Source of the DNA: an uncultured Nocardioidaceae bacterium
Lineage (GTDB): Bacteria; Actinomycetota; Actinomycetes; Propionibacteriales; Nocardioidaceae
Length of the DNA: 63,805 nucleotides
Assembly (NCBI GenBank): GCA_902805845.1
Contig: CADCUI010000086.1
Location: forward strand, 1-63,805
Direction of reading: 5' to 3'
In this document: piece after piece, positions 50,954 through 62,366 of the stretch
Layout: each line of letters opens with the position of its first letter
How positions within the stretch are numbered: the first letter of the stretch is position 1
Made by a program: the position numbers and the translations under genes
The notes under the pieces: generated by a model
What the model saw: the letters and a program-made list of their open reading frames with translations, nothing else
What the model was told of the DNA's origin: nothing
The model's database searches: none

Positions 50954-51532
50954 GTGCTGCTCTCCGACCGCGACATCCTGGCCGAGCTGGAGGCGAGACG
51001 GGTCTCCCTGGAGCCCTTCGACGCCGCCATGGTGCAGCCCTCGAGCGTCGACGTCCGGCTCGACCGGTTCTTCCGCACCTTCGAGAACCACCGCTACCCG
51101 CACATCGACCCCGCCGAGGACCAGCCGGAGCTGACGCGGGAGGTCGAGCCGGTCGGCGACGAGCCCTTCATCCTCCACCCCGGCGAGTTCGTGCTCGGGT
51201 CGACGTACGAGATCGTCTCCCTTCCCGACGACGTCGCGGCGCGGCTCGAGGGCAAGTCGTCGCTGGGTCGGCTGGGGCTGCTGACGCACTCGACGGCGGG
51301 GTTCATCGACCCTGGCTTCTCCGGTCACGTGACCCTGGAGCTGGCGAACGTCGCGAACCTTCCGATCAAGCTGTGGCCGGGCATGAAGATCGGCCAGCTC
51401 TGCTTCTTCCGGCTGTCCTCACCTGCCGAGCATCCCTACGGCTCGGCGAAGTACGGCTCCCGCTACCAGGGGCAGCGCGGGCCCACACCCTCCCGCTCGT
51501 CACAGAGCTTCCACCGCACCCCGATCAGCTGA
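50954..51532 (+). CDS. dcd: dCTP deaminase (probably bifunctional dCTP deaminase/dUTPase)
   Basis: 192 residues, GTG start. [75 protein letters not shown] and [29 protein letters not shown] define Dcd; the catalytic Glu is in VTLELAN. It makes dUTP/dUMP from dCTP for thymidylate synthesis. Actinobacterial Dcd enzymes of this length are often bifunctional, giving dUMP directly. Monocistronic. Confidence 0.96.
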   Translation: MLLSDRDILAELEARRVSLEPFDAAMVQPSSVDVRLDRFFRTFENHRYPHIDPAEDQPELTREVEPVGDEPFILHPGEFVLGSTYEIVSLPDDVAARLEGKSSLGRLGLLTHSTAGFIDPGFSGHVTLELANVANLPIKLWPGMKIGQLCFFRLSSPAEHPYGSAKYGSRYQGQRGPTPSRSSQSFHRTPIS

Positions 51533-51560
51533 CGAAGGCCAGGCCTTCCGGCCGCCCGGT

Positions 51561-51722
51561 TCAGCTGTCGAGGTGGTCGGCCAACCGGTGCAGGCGCGAG
51601 GCGACGGCCCGACGGACCGTACGGCGGTGTGCGGAGCTTCTTGGCGCGGGGTGCCGGGGAGACGACGCCTCCACAGGCAGCGTGCTCACGTAGTAGTCGT
51701 TGAGGGGCATGGACTCGTTCAT
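51561..51722 (-). CDS. Small protein downstream of the DUF4097 gene
   Basis: 53 residues from the ATG at 51722, with GAAGGGAG upstream and 13 bp after the DUF4097 stop. It begins MNESMPLNDYYVSTLPVEAS and ends in a basic amphipathic helix (RAVASRLHRLADHLDS). No family recognised, but the position, ribosome site and arrangement suggest a real third gene of the RHH/DUF4097 cassette. Confidence 0.6.
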   Translation of the reverse strand: MNESMPLNDYYVSTLPVEASSPRHPAPRSSAHRRTVRRAVASRLHRLADHLDS

Positions 51723-51735
51723 GGGGGCGCTCCCT

Positions 51736-52659
51736 TCAGAGCTGTTCGGGCCGGTGTGCCGGGGACTGGAGCTGCGGCTGGGGCACGGCCTGGGCCTGGG
51801 ACTGAGGCTGGGACTGGGACGGCTCGGTCTGCTCGACCGGTGGCACCGGCTCCAGGACGATGTCGCCGGTCACGGTCTGCGCGCGCACCTCGACGTAGTT
51901 CTGTCCGTCGGCCGGAGCGCCGGTCGGCGCGAGGTTCGATCGGACCCGGCCGGTGTTGCTGGAGACGTCGGTCCACACCGGTGTGCCTTGCGGGATGCCG
52001 ATCCGGATGTCACCGGACGCGTTCTTGAGCTGCGCCTGCCCGCGGCTCATGCGTCCGATGCGCAGGTCTCCGGACGCGCTGGACAGCGAGGCATCGCTGC
52101 CGGCGGTGCCCACGACGAGGTCGCCGGAGCCGCTCTTCAACGCGACCGGGCCGAGCGCGTGCCCGACCTCGACGTCGCCGGATCCGGTGGCCAGCCGGGC
52201 GGTGTCGTCGGCCCGGCCGACGGTGATCTCGCCCGATCCGGTCTTGAGCTGCCCGTGGGCGTGAAGCCGTCGCACGGTGATCGAGCCGGAGCCGGTCTTC
52301 ACCAGTAGATGCTCGAGAACCTCCTCGAGCGCCACGGCGCCGGAACCGGAGGTGATCTGGACGGCGCCGAGGATGCCGCGCCCGGTGAAGCGGGCCGAGC
52401 CCAGCTTGGCCACCAGGCTGCTGCCCACCGGCGCGGTGACCGTGACGGTGAGGTCTCCCGAGCTGCCGAGGAAACCCATCCCGCGCGGGGCGACGACGGT
52501 GACCTGGTCACTGCTGTGCTCGATGACGACCTCGTCCGCGCGTCGGCCGGTCACCTCGACGTCGACCTCGTCCACCTCGGCGGCGGTCAGCCTGAGCTCG
52601 CCGGAGGGGAGCTCGATGAACAGGTCCTGCGGTTGGGTGGCGGCGAAGGTGCGGTGCAT
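51736..52659 (-). CDS. DUF4097 beta-strand repeat protein
   Basis: 307 residues. After an N-terminal strand-rich start (FIELPSGELRLTAAEVDEVD) comes a ladder of repeated G-S-G-x-[IL] units: TGSGSITVRRLHAHG, KTGSGEITVGRADD, ATGSGDVEVGHALG, KSGSGDLVVGTAGS and SASGDLRIGRMSR, a right-handed beta-helix typical of DUF4097. The C-terminus is a Gln/Ser/Pro tail (QSQPQSQAQAVPQPQLQ). No signal peptide, so cytoplasmic; function unknown. Second gene of the cassette with the RHH regulator at 52737-53294. Confidence 0.9.
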   Translation of the reverse strand: MHRTFAATQPQDLFIELPSGELRLTAAEVDEVDVEVTGRRADEVVIEHSSDQVTVVAPRGMGFLGSSGDLTVTVTAPVGSSLVAKLGSARFTGRGILGAVQITSGSGAVALEEVLEHLLVKTGSGSITVRRLHAHGQLKTGSGEITVGRADDTARLATGSGDVEVGHALGPVALKSGSGDLVVGTAGSDASLSSASGDLRIGRMSRGQAQLKNASGDIRIGIPQGTPVWTDVSSNTGRVRSNLAPTGAPADGQNYVEVRAQTVTGDIVLEPVPPVEQTEPSQSQPQSQAQAVPQPQLQSPAHRPEQL

Positions 52660-52736
52660 GGGGATCTCCCGTCAAGAGGTGTGCTCTGCGGTCGGGGTTC
52701 GGTCGGTGGGTGTGGCCGCGGGGTCGGAGCGGTGAG

Positions 52737-53294
52737 TCAGACCCAGCCGGTCATCCGGCGCCCTGAGTGGGGCCGACCCGGCCGCGGGGGCCGGTCGTCG
52801 AGGAAGGGAATGCTGGAGAGGTCGAGGTCGATGTTGATCGACTGCGGCGTGGTGGCGGCGCGCAGGATGCTGACGATCCATCCGTTGAGGGAGTGGCCGC
52901 TGCGGGCGGCCATCTCCTCGGCCCGGACCTTCACGGACTCGGGGATCCGGAGGCTGACCCGGGCGATGGTCCCGTCGTCCTGCCCCTCGCCGTCGTCGTC
53001 GGACGGCGGTGCCGGTGCCGGTGCCGCCTCGACGGGCGCTGCCGCCGGTACGTCGACGACGAGCTCGGGGTCGCGTCCCCGGAGCCGGACCTCGACGACC
53101 CCCCGCGGGAGCTCGGCGGTGATCTCGGCAGCGGCGGAGGAGAGCGTCTCCATCACGACGAGCCGCATGGCGGGCTCGAGGGCGAACAACATGCGCTCCG
53201 CGGCCGCCCGAGCTTCCGGGCCGGCTGCGTCGGCCGCAGAGGTCAGGTCGCGTCGGAGGCTCTCGACGAGCGGCATGATGTCCATGTGCACCAC
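52737..53294 (-). CDS. Ribbon-helix-helix (HicB-like) DNA-binding protein
   Basis: 185 residues, GTG start at 53294 (GTG 53291 and ATG 53285 are alternatives). The N-terminal half is helical (PLVESLRRDLTSAADAAGPE), an acidic linker (PSDDDGEGQDDG) follows, then an RHH domain (IARVSLRIPESVKVRAEEMA, ARSGHSLNGWIVSILRAAT) and a C-terminal tail ending SGRRMTGWV. RHH proteins usually autoregulate; a palindrome lies 2 bp upstream of the start codon. It heads the DUF4097 cassette. No toxin is visible, so HicB names only the fold. Confidence 0.85.
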   Translation of the reverse strand: MVHMDIMPLVESLRRDLTSAADAAGPEARAAAERMLFALEPAMRLVVMETLSSAAAEITAELPRGVVEVRLRGRDPELVVDVPAAAPVEAAPAPAPPSDDDGEGQDDGTIARVSLRIPESVKVRAEEMAARSGHSLNGWIVSILRAATTPQSINIDLDLSSIPFLDDRPPRPGRPHSGRRMTGWV

Positions 53295-53295
53295 T

Positions 53296-53316
53296 ATGAC
53301 ATCACCGTGACGTCAT
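53296..53316. promoter_or_regulatory. Probable operator of the RHH/DUF4097 cassette
   Basis: 21-bp imperfect palindrome, ATGACATCAC-C-GTGACGTCAT (one mismatched pair), centred at 53306, immediately upstream of the RHH gene start. Its position would overlap the promoter of a leaderless transcript. Confidence 0.55.
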
Positions 53317-53427
53317 GGCAACACCGAGATAGCATCGCCGCGGCATCACTGCGGCATCTTGAGCTGCCATGGGGCACGGCAAATACCGCCGTGCCGACTG
53401 CGCGCTTGATTTGCGAAGATCCTCCGC

Positions 53428-54678
53428 GTGACGACGACCCCTGCGGCCAGCCGCCTGGGACGGCTGGTCCCCGAGCCCGGGCCGGTCCGGTCGCTCGCGC
53501 TCGTGACGCTGGTGAACACCACCGGCAACGGCGTCTTCTTCACCTTGAGCGCGCTCTACTTCACGCGCATCGTCGGTCTTTCCGTGGCCGAGGTCGGTAT
53601 CGGGCTGGGCATCGCCGCTTTCGTCGGACTGCTGTCCGGTGTGCCGGCCGGGCACCTGGCGGACCGGCGCGGGCCCCGGGAGGTGATGATCGCGCTGCTC
53701 CTCGTGGTCAGCGTGCTCGCCCTGCTCCTGCTCTTCGTGTCCAGCTTCGCGGAGTTCGTCCTCGTCGCCTCGGCCTTCATGTTCTTCGAGCGCGGGGCGT
53801 CAGCGGTGCGCGGCGGCCTCATCGCGGGACTGGCGACGGGACCGGCCCGGGCCACGACGAAGGCCTACCTCCGGTCCGTCACCAACGTCGGGATGACGAT
53901 CGGCACCGGGATAGCGGCCTTGGCGCTGCACGCCGACACGCGCTCGGCGTACCTCGCCGTGCTGTTCATCGACGTCGCGACGTACGTGCTGAGCGCCCTG
54001 CTGATGCTCCGCGTCCCCCACGTGCCCCCGACGCCGGCCGAGCAGACGGCGTCGATGTTCACCGCGCTCCGCGACACCCCCTTCGTCGCAGTCACGCTCG
54101 TGGGTGCGGTGCTGGCCATTCACTACCAGATCCTCGAGATCGCGATGCCGCTCTGGGTCGTCACCCACACCTCCGCCCCGAAGTCGCTGGTGGCGGGGCT
54201 GATGGTCGTGAACACCGTCGTGGTGATCGCGTTCCAGGTGCTCGTCGCCAGGCGGGTCGTCAGCGTGGGTGCTGCGGTCAGGGCGAGCGTGCTGTCGAGC
54301 GTCCTTTTCGTCGGCTGCTGCGTGGCCTTCGGGGCCAGCGCCGGACGCGGTGTCACGGTGGCGGTGGTGCTGCTCTGCCTGGCCACGCTGCTGCAGGTCG
54401 TGGGCGAGCTGTGGCAGGCGTCGGCCTCGTTCCTGCTCGGCTTCGAGCTGGCGCCCGACCACGCCATGGGTCAGTACCAGGGGCTCTTCGGCATGGGCAT
54501 GGGGCTCTCCTCCATGCTCGGTCCGCCGCTGATCGCGCTGCTCCCCCTGGGCATGGGGGTGCCGGGGTGGTGGTTGCTCGGCGGGATCCTCCTCACCGCA
54601 GGGCTGCTCACCAAGCCGGCGGTGGCGTGGTGCGAGCGCACCAGGCCGCAGTACGCCGCCGCCGTGCCCGCCGGCTGA
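53428..54678 (+). CDS. MFS transporter
   Basis: 416 residues, GTG start. About 12 membrane helices; the loop 2-3 signature is GVPAGHLADRRGPREVMIAL (variant of GxLaDrxGrr). NTTGNGVFFTLSALYFTRIV and FFERGASAVRGGLIAGLATG are other markers of the drug/efflux-type branch. Substrate unknown. Followed by a tandem duplication and a hairpin. Confidence 0.92.
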   Translation: MTTTPAASRLGRLVPEPGPVRSLALVTLVNTTGNGVFFTLSALYFTRIVGLSVAEVGIGLGIAAFVGLLSGVPAGHLADRRGPREVMIALLLVVSVLALLLLFVSSFAEFVLVASAFMFFERGASAVRGGLIAGLATGPARATTKAYLRSVTNVGMTIGTGIAALALHADTRSAYLAVLFIDVATYVLSALLMLRVPHVPPTPAEQTASMFTALRDTPFVAVTLVGAVLAIHYQILEIAMPLWVVTHTSAPKSLVAGLMVVNTVVVIAFQVLVARRVVSVGAAVRASVLSSVLFVGCCVAFGASAGRGVTVAVVLLCLATLLQVVGELWQASASFLLGFELAPDHAMGQYQGLFGMGMGLSSMLGPPLIALLPLGMGVPGWWLLGGILLTAGLLTKPAVAWCERTRPQYAAAVPAG

Positions 54679-54711
54679 GGGCCAGGCAGTCCGGCTGGGG
54701 CCAGGCAGTCC
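54673..54711. repeat. Tandem duplication at the MFS stop codon
   Basis: A 19-20-bp unit (54673-54692, then 54693-54711, core GGGCCAGGCAGTCC) is tandemly repeated; the first copy contains the MFS stop codon, the second feeds into the hairpin that follows. Confidence 0.6.
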
Positions 54712-54753
54712 CCCGATCGGTGTCACCTGGTGGCACCGATCGACGGACTGCCT
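54703..54753. terminator. Bidirectional hairpin between MFS and EtfD-like genes
   Basis: Outer arms AGGCAGTCC/GGACTGCCT (54703-54711, 54745-54753) and inner arms CGATCGGTG/CACCGATCG (54714-54722, 54734-54742) around an 11-nt loop, between convergent genes. Terminator for either strand; no T-run. Confidence 0.55.
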
Positions 54754-54792
54754 CTGCGTAGAGGTGGATCGCGGGCTGGCAGCTGTCTCGGG

Positions 54793-57585
<2,793 letters not shown>

Positions 57586-57694
57586 TCCAACCTGCTGCCG
57601 GACGCCTGAGTCAGCCTGTCATCGGCGCGACGTCGGGCCCGAGACTACGGCCCGGCACCCGGTCCGCGCGTCTCTGGTGGTGGGAGAACTTTCA

Positions 57695-58450
57695 TCAACG
57701 CCCGCCCGCAAGCCGTCGACGGAGAAGCGCAGCCGCCGCCACGGTCGCGGCGGCGGTGCTCGGCACGTCCACGGCGTCACGGTCCGGGAAGGTCACGGCC
57801 ACGGCGGCAACCGGGTGGTCGTTGTGGTCGAGGACGGCTGCGGCCACCGACGAGAAGCCTGACGTGACCTCGCCGGTCTCGACCGAATGGCCGCGTTGGC
57901 GGGTCTCTGCGAGGAGCTCGCGCAGCTGTCGCGGCGTGGCCGGCCCGAGTCCGGTGCGGTCGACGAACGCAGTGCGGTCGGGGAGGACCGCACGCACCTG
58001 GGCGGCCGGAAGGGCTGCGAGGATCGCTCTCCCGCTGGCCGTCAGGTGTGCGGGCAGCCGGACCCCGACGTCGGTGACCAGGGGCGGGCGTCCACGGGCC
58101 CTCTCCTCCACGACGTACAGCACGTCGCGCCCGTGCAGGACCGCGAGGTGCGCGCTCTGCCCGACCTCGTCGACCAGCCGGGCCAGGTGCCGCCGGGCCA
58201 GCCGCTGCAGCGGTTCGTGCCTGGCGTAGCCGCTGCCCACCTCGAACGCCGCGAGTCCCAGGGCGTACAGGTGCTCGTCGGCCAGGTGGACGACGAAGCC
58301 CTCCTCGACCATGGCGGCGAGGAGGTGGTAGGCCGTGGACCTGGGCAGGCCGCAGGCGGCGGCGATCCGGTCCAGCGGGACCGGGGCGGGCTGGCCGGCG
58401 AGAAAGCGCAGCACCCGCATGGTGCGGGTCGCGGCCGGTACCTGTGCCAC
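57695..58450 (-). CDS. IclR-family regulator, probable hut regulator
   Basis: 251 residues. Winged HTH (TRTMRVLRFLAGQPAPVPLD RIAAACGLPRSTAYHLLAAM VEEG) and IclR effector domain (ARGRPPLVTDVGVRLPAHLT ASGRAILAALPAAQV, RQRGHSVETGEVTSGFSSVA). Divergent from hutH, with a perfect-arm palindrome at 58468-58485 between them. IclR-type regulators of histidine catabolism occur in actinobacteria; urocanate or a later intermediate is the likely ligand. No other target is near. Confidence 0.9.
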   Translation of the reverse strand: MAQVPAATRTMRVLRFLAGQPAPVPLDRIAAACGLPRSTAYHLLAAMVEEGFVVHLADEHLYALGLAAFEVGSGYARHEPLQRLARRHLARLVDEVGQSAHLAVLHGRDVLYVVEERARGRPPLVTDVGVRLPAHLTASGRAILAALPAAQVRAVLPDRTAFVDRTGLGPATPRQLRELLAETRQRGHSVETGEVTSGFSSVAAAVLDHNDHPVAAVAVTFPDRDAVDVPSTAAATVAAAALLRRRLAGGR

Positions 58451-58467
58451 CCGCCGACCCTAGCGCC

Positions 58468-58485
58468 TGTCTCGCATACGAGACA
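58468..58485. promoter_or_regulatory. Probable IclR operator in the hut intergenic region
   Basis: TGTCTCGCATACGAGACA: 7-bp perfect arms with a 4-nt centre, in the 88-bp gap between iclR-like and hutH. A second inverted repeat, GGTCGCC/GGCGACC (58494-58500, 58510-58516), follows. Both promoters must lie in this gap. Confidence 0.65.
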
Positions 58486-58538
58486 CCTTCTCGGGTCGCC
58501 CCCTCGTCAGGCGACCCCCGGGCGAGTGGAATCGAGCC

Positions 58539-60086
58539 ATGTCAGGTCGCCGGGTCGTCGCCGTGGGTGTCGGCCCGCTGACCCCCGAGGAGGTCGTCGC
58601 CGTCGCCCGGGACGGCGCCGGGGTGGAGCTTGCTCCCGAGGCGGAGAGCGCCATCGAGAAGGCCCGCACGGCGGTCGAGGAGCTGGCCGCGGCGCCGACT
58701 CCGGCGTACGGGATCTCGACGGGGTTCGGCGCGCTCGCCACCCGGCACATCCCCTCACCCCAGCGCGCCCAGCTGCAGCGCTCGCTGATCCGCTCCCACG
58801 CCGCCGGCAGCGGCCCGGAGGTCGAGCGGGAGGTGACCCGCGCGCTGATGCTGCTGCGGCTCTCCACGCTGGCCACCGGCCGGACCGGGATCCGCCTGGA
58901 GTCCGCCCGGCTGCTGGCCGCGCTGCTCGACCGTGGGCTGACGCCGGTCGTGCACGAGTACGGCTCCCTGGGCTGCTCGGGTGACCTCGCCCCGCTCGCC
59001 CACTGCGCGCTCGCCCTGCTCGGCGAGGGCCCGGTACGCCGGAGCGACGGATCCCTCGCGGGCGCCTCGGTGGCGCTGGCCGAGGAGGGGCTGGCGCCGG
59101 TCGAGCTGGGCCCCAAGGAGGGCCTGGCGCTGATCAACGGCACCGACGGCATGCTCGGCATGCTGCTGCTCGGACTCCACGACCTCCGCACCCTGCTGCG
59201 TGTCGCCGACATCACCGCGGCCATGTCGGTGGAGGGGCTGCTCGGCACCGACCGCGTGTTCGCCGCCGACCTGCAGGCGCTGCGGCCGCACCCCGGCCAG
59301 GCGGCCGCCGCCGAGAACCTGCGGCGGATCCTCGCCGACTCCGAGATCGTGGCCAGCCACCGAGGATCGGACTGCCACCGGGTGCAGGACGCCTACTCGC
59401 TGCGCTGCTCGCCCCAGGTGCACGGCGCCGTCCGCGACACCTGGGCACACGCCGGCTCTGTGGCCGACCGCGAGCTCGACGCGGCGATCGACAACCCGGT
59501 GGTGCTGCCCGACGGGCGGGTGGAGTCGAACGGCAACTTCCACGGGGCTCCGGTCGGCTACGTGCTCGACTTCCTGGCGATCGCGGTGGCCGACCTGGCG
59601 TCGATCAGCGAGCGGCGCACCGACCGGTTCCTTGACCGGGCACGCAACCAGGGGCTGCCGGCCTTCCTCGCCCACGACCCCGGAGTCGACAGCGGGCACA
59701 TGATCGCGCAGTACACCGCGGCCGGAATCGTCTCCGAGCTCAAGCGGCTCGCCGTCCCGGCGAGCGTCGACTCCATCCCGAGCTCGGCGATGCAGGAGGA
59801 CCACGTGTCGATGGGGTGGTCGGCGGCCCGCAAGCTCCGCCGGGCGCTCGACGGGCTGACGCGGGTGCTGGCCGTCGAGCTGCTGACCGCGGCCCGGGGG
59901 CTCGACCTCCGGGCGCCCCTGGAGCCCTCACCGGCCACCGCGGCGGTCCGGACGCTGCTCCGGGCGTCGGTCCCCGGACCGGGCCCGGACCGGCACCTCG
60001 CGCCCGAGATCGACGCCGCCGTCGCCCTCGTCACCACCGGCGCCGTCGTCGACGTCGTCGAGCACACGATCGGAGAGCTGCGATGA
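58539..60086 (+). CDS. hutH: Histidine ammonia-lyase
   Basis: 515 residues, standard length. It removes ammonia from histidine to give urocanate. The MIO cofactor forms from the tripeptide Cys146-Ser147-Gly148 in [20 protein letters not shown]; Cys in place of the common Ala is the variant found in Streptomyces HutH. Other motifs: [70 protein letters not shown]. Overlaps hutU by ATGA. Confidence 0.97.
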   Translation: MSGRRVVAVGVGPLTPEEVVAVARDGAGVELAPEAESAIEKARTAVEELAAAPTPAYGISTGFGALATRHIPSPQRAQLQRSLIRSHAAGSGPEVEREVTRALMLLRLSTLATGRTGIRLESARLLAALLDRGLTPVVHEYGSLGCSGDLAPLAHCALALLGEGPVRRSDGSLAGASVALAEEGLAPVELGPKEGLALINGTDGMLGMLLLGLHDLRTLLRVADITAAMSVEGLLGTDRVFAADLQALRPHPGQAAAAENLRRILADSEIVASHRGSDCHRVQDAYSLRCSPQVHGAVRDTWAHAGSVADRELDAAIDNPVVLPDGRVESNGNFHGAPVGYVLDFLAIAVADLASISERRTDRFLDRARNQGLPAFLAHDPGVDSGHMIAQYTAAGIVSELKRLAVPASVDSIPSSAMQEDHVSMGWSAARKLRRALDGLTRVLAVELLTAARGLDLRAPLEPSPATAAVRTLLRASVPGPGPDRHLAPEIDAAVALVTTGAVVDVVEHTIGELR

Positions 60087-61738
60087 GCAGGAGCAGGACC
60101 ATCCACGCCCCCACGGGCACCTCGTTGACCGCCCGCTCGTGGCAGACCGAGGCGGCGATGCGGATGCTCATGAACAACCTCGACCCGGACGTGGCCGAGG
60201 CTCCTGCGGACCTGGTGGTCTACGGCGGCACGGGCAAGGCGGCGCGTGACTGGCCGTCGTACGACGCGCTGGTGCGGACGCTGCGGACGCTCGCCGACGA
60301 CGAGACGCTGCTGGTGCAGAGCGGCCGGCCGGTCGGGGTGATGCGCACCCATCAGTGGGCGCCACGGGTGCTCATCGCCAACTCCAACCTGGTCGGCGAC
60401 TGGGCCGACTGGGAGGAGTTCCGGCGGCTCGAGCAGCTCGGGCTGACCATGTACGGCCAGATGACGGCCGGCTCCTGGATCTACATCGGCACCCAGGGGA
60501 TCCTCCAGGGCACCTACGAGACCTTCGCCGCCGTCGCCGACAAGAGGTACGGCGGGACCTTGGCCGGCACCATCACGCTGACGGCCGGGCTGGGCGGCAT
60601 GGGCGGTGCCCAGCCCCTCGCGGTGACCATGAACGACGGCGTCGCGATCTGCGTGGAGTGCGACGAGTCGCGGATCGCCCGGCGGATCGAGCAGGGGTAT
60701 CTCGACGAGTGGGCGGACTCGGTCGACACCGCCCTCTCGATGGCGGTGGCGGCCCGCAACGAGCGCCGGCCGCGATCGATCGGCGTGCTCGGCAACGCAG
60801 CCGACGTCCTCCCCGCGCTGCTCGAGCAGGGCGCTCCGATCGACATCGTCACCGACCAGACCAGCGCCCACGACCCGCTCTCCTACCTCCCCGCCGGTGT
60901 CGCGTTCGAGGACTGGGCGGACCTGAGGAGGAAGGACCCGGTCGGGCTCACCGCGGCCGCCCAGGAGTCGATGGCCCGCCACGTCGAGGCGATGGTCGGG
61001 TTCCTCGACCGGGGCGCGGAGGTCTTCGACTACGGGAACTCGATCAGGGACGAGGCCCGCAAGGGCGGGTTCGGACGGGCGTTCGACTTCCCGGGCTTCG
61101 TCCCGGCGTACATCCGCCCGCTGTTCTGCGAGGGGAAGGGGCCGTTCCGCTGGGCGGCCCTGTCCGGCGACCCGGCGGACATCGCGGCGACCGACCGGGC
61201 GGTCCTCGACCTCTTCCCCGGCGACGAGCGGCTGCGCCGGTGGATCACGATGGCCGGTGAGCGGGTGCAGTTCCAGGGGCTGCCCGCCCGCATCTGCTGG
61301 CTCGGCTACGGCGAGCGCCACCTGGCCGGCCTGCGCTTCAACGAGATGGTGGCCTCCGGGGAGCTGAAGGCGCCGATCGTCATCGGCCGCGACCACCTCG
61401 ACTGCGGGTCGGTCGCGTCGCCGTACCGCGAGACCGAGGCCATGCTCGACGGCTCGGACGCCATCGCGGACTGGCCGCTGCTCAACGCGCTGGTCAACAC
61501 CGCGTCCGGAGCGACCTGGGTCTCGATCCACCACGGCGGCGGTGTCGGCATGGGGCGCTCGATCCACGCCGGCCAGGTCACCGTGGCCGACGGCACGGAC
61601 CTCGCCGCCGAGAAGATCGCGCGGGTGCTCAGCAACGACCCCGGCATGGGGGTGGTGCGCCACGTCGACGCCGGCTACGAGCGGGCGGTCGAGGTCGCCG
61701 ACGAGCGCGGGGTCCGGATCCCGATGCGCGAGGGGTGA
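60083..61738 (+). CDS. hutU: Urocanate hydratase
   Basis: 551 residues. It adds water to urocanate, forming imidazolonepropionate, using NAD as electrophile. HutU motifs: [80 protein letters not shown], and the catalytic Cys segment [24 protein letters not shown] overlap with hutH shows cotranscription. It meets the nitroreductase gene tail-to-tail with a 5-bp gap. Confidence 0.97.
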   Translation: MSRSRTIHAPTGTSLTARSWQTEAAMRMLMNNLDPDVAEAPADLVVYGGTGKAARDWPSYDALVRTLRTLADDETLLVQSGRPVGVMRTHQWAPRVLIANSNLVGDWADWEEFRRLEQLGLTMYGQMTAGSWIYIGTQGILQGTYETFAAVADKRYGGTLAGTITLTAGLGGMGGAQPLAVTMNDGVAICVECDESRIARRIEQGYLDEWADSVDTALSMAVAARNERRPRSIGVLGNAADVLPALLEQGAPIDIVTDQTSAHDPLSYLPAGVAFEDWADLRRKDPVGLTAAAQESMARHVEAMVGFLDRGAEVFDYGNSIRDEARKGGFGRAFDFPGFVPAYIRPLFCEGKGPFRWAALSGDPADIAATDRAVLDLFPGDERLRRWITMAGERVQFQGLPARICWLGYGERHLAGLRFNEMVASGELKAPIVIGRDHLDCGSVASPYRETEAMLDGSDAIADWPLLNALVNTASGATWVSIHHGGGVGMGRSIHAGQVTVADGTDLAAEKIARVLSNDPGMGVVRHVDAGYERAVEVADERGVRIPMREG

Positions 61739-61743
61739 GCGGC

Positions 61744-62349
61744 TCACCAGCGACCGCGGTGCACCACCTCGTCGAGCGGCCGGCGGGAACGGCTCGCGGC
61801 CGACCCGGGCGCGCCCGGATCCTCGACGCGGTGCCCGACGGTGAGCGCGCCGATCGGGGTGTACGGCGCCGGCACGCCGAACGTCTCGCGGAGCTGCTCG
61901 ACACGTTCGGGCTCGATGCCGAAGAAGCAGGCGCCGAGCCCCTCGTCGACCACGGTGAGCAGCATGAGCAGGCTCGCCATCGCGGTGTCGAGGTGCCAGT
62001 ACGGCACCGGCCAGCGCTCCTCGGCCCGGTCGGTCCAGCCCTTGTCCGCCTCGGCGTACCGGTCGAGGTAGGCGTCCTTGTTGCTCAGCGGCACCACGAC
62101 GACCGGGGCGGTCATCATCCCGCTCAGCCAGGAGCCCGGCTGTTCGGTGCGGTCGCCGGCCGTGGCGCGCCAGAACGCCGCGACGTCGTCGGCGGTGTCG
62201 AGGACCAGGAAGGCCCAGCCCTGGCTGAAGCCGGCGCTCGGCGCACGCAGGGCATTGCCGAGCACGCGGTCGAGCACGGCCCGGTCGACCGGCTCGGATG
62301 AGTAGTTTCGGACCATCCGGCGCCGCCGGACCACGTCGGAGAACTCCAT
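61744..62349 (-). CDS. Nitroreductase-family protein
   Basis: 201 residues. FMN-binding fold: MEFSDVVRRRRMVRNYSSEP, LGNALRAPSAGFSQGWAFLV LDT, WHLDTAMASLLMLLTVVDEG LGACFFGIEPERVEQLRETF GVPAPYTPIGALTVGH. It reduces nitro or other electrophilic groups using NAD(P)H; substrate unknown. It interrupts the hut cluster on the opposite strand, and its start is 17 bp from the divergent M20 gene start, so both promoters are compressed. Confidence 0.9.
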   Translation of the reverse strand: MEFSDVVRRRRMVRNYSSEPVDRAVLDRVLGNALRAPSAGFSQGWAFLVLDTADDVAAFWRATAGDRTEQPGSWLSGMMTAPVVVVPLSNKDAYLDRYAEADKGWTDRAEERWPVPYWHLDTAMASLLMLLTVVDEGLGACFFGIEPERVEQLRETFGVPAPYTPIGALTVGHRVEDPGAPGSAASRSRRPLDEVVHRGRW

Positions 62350-62366
62350 GAGGAGAGCATGCCGGG

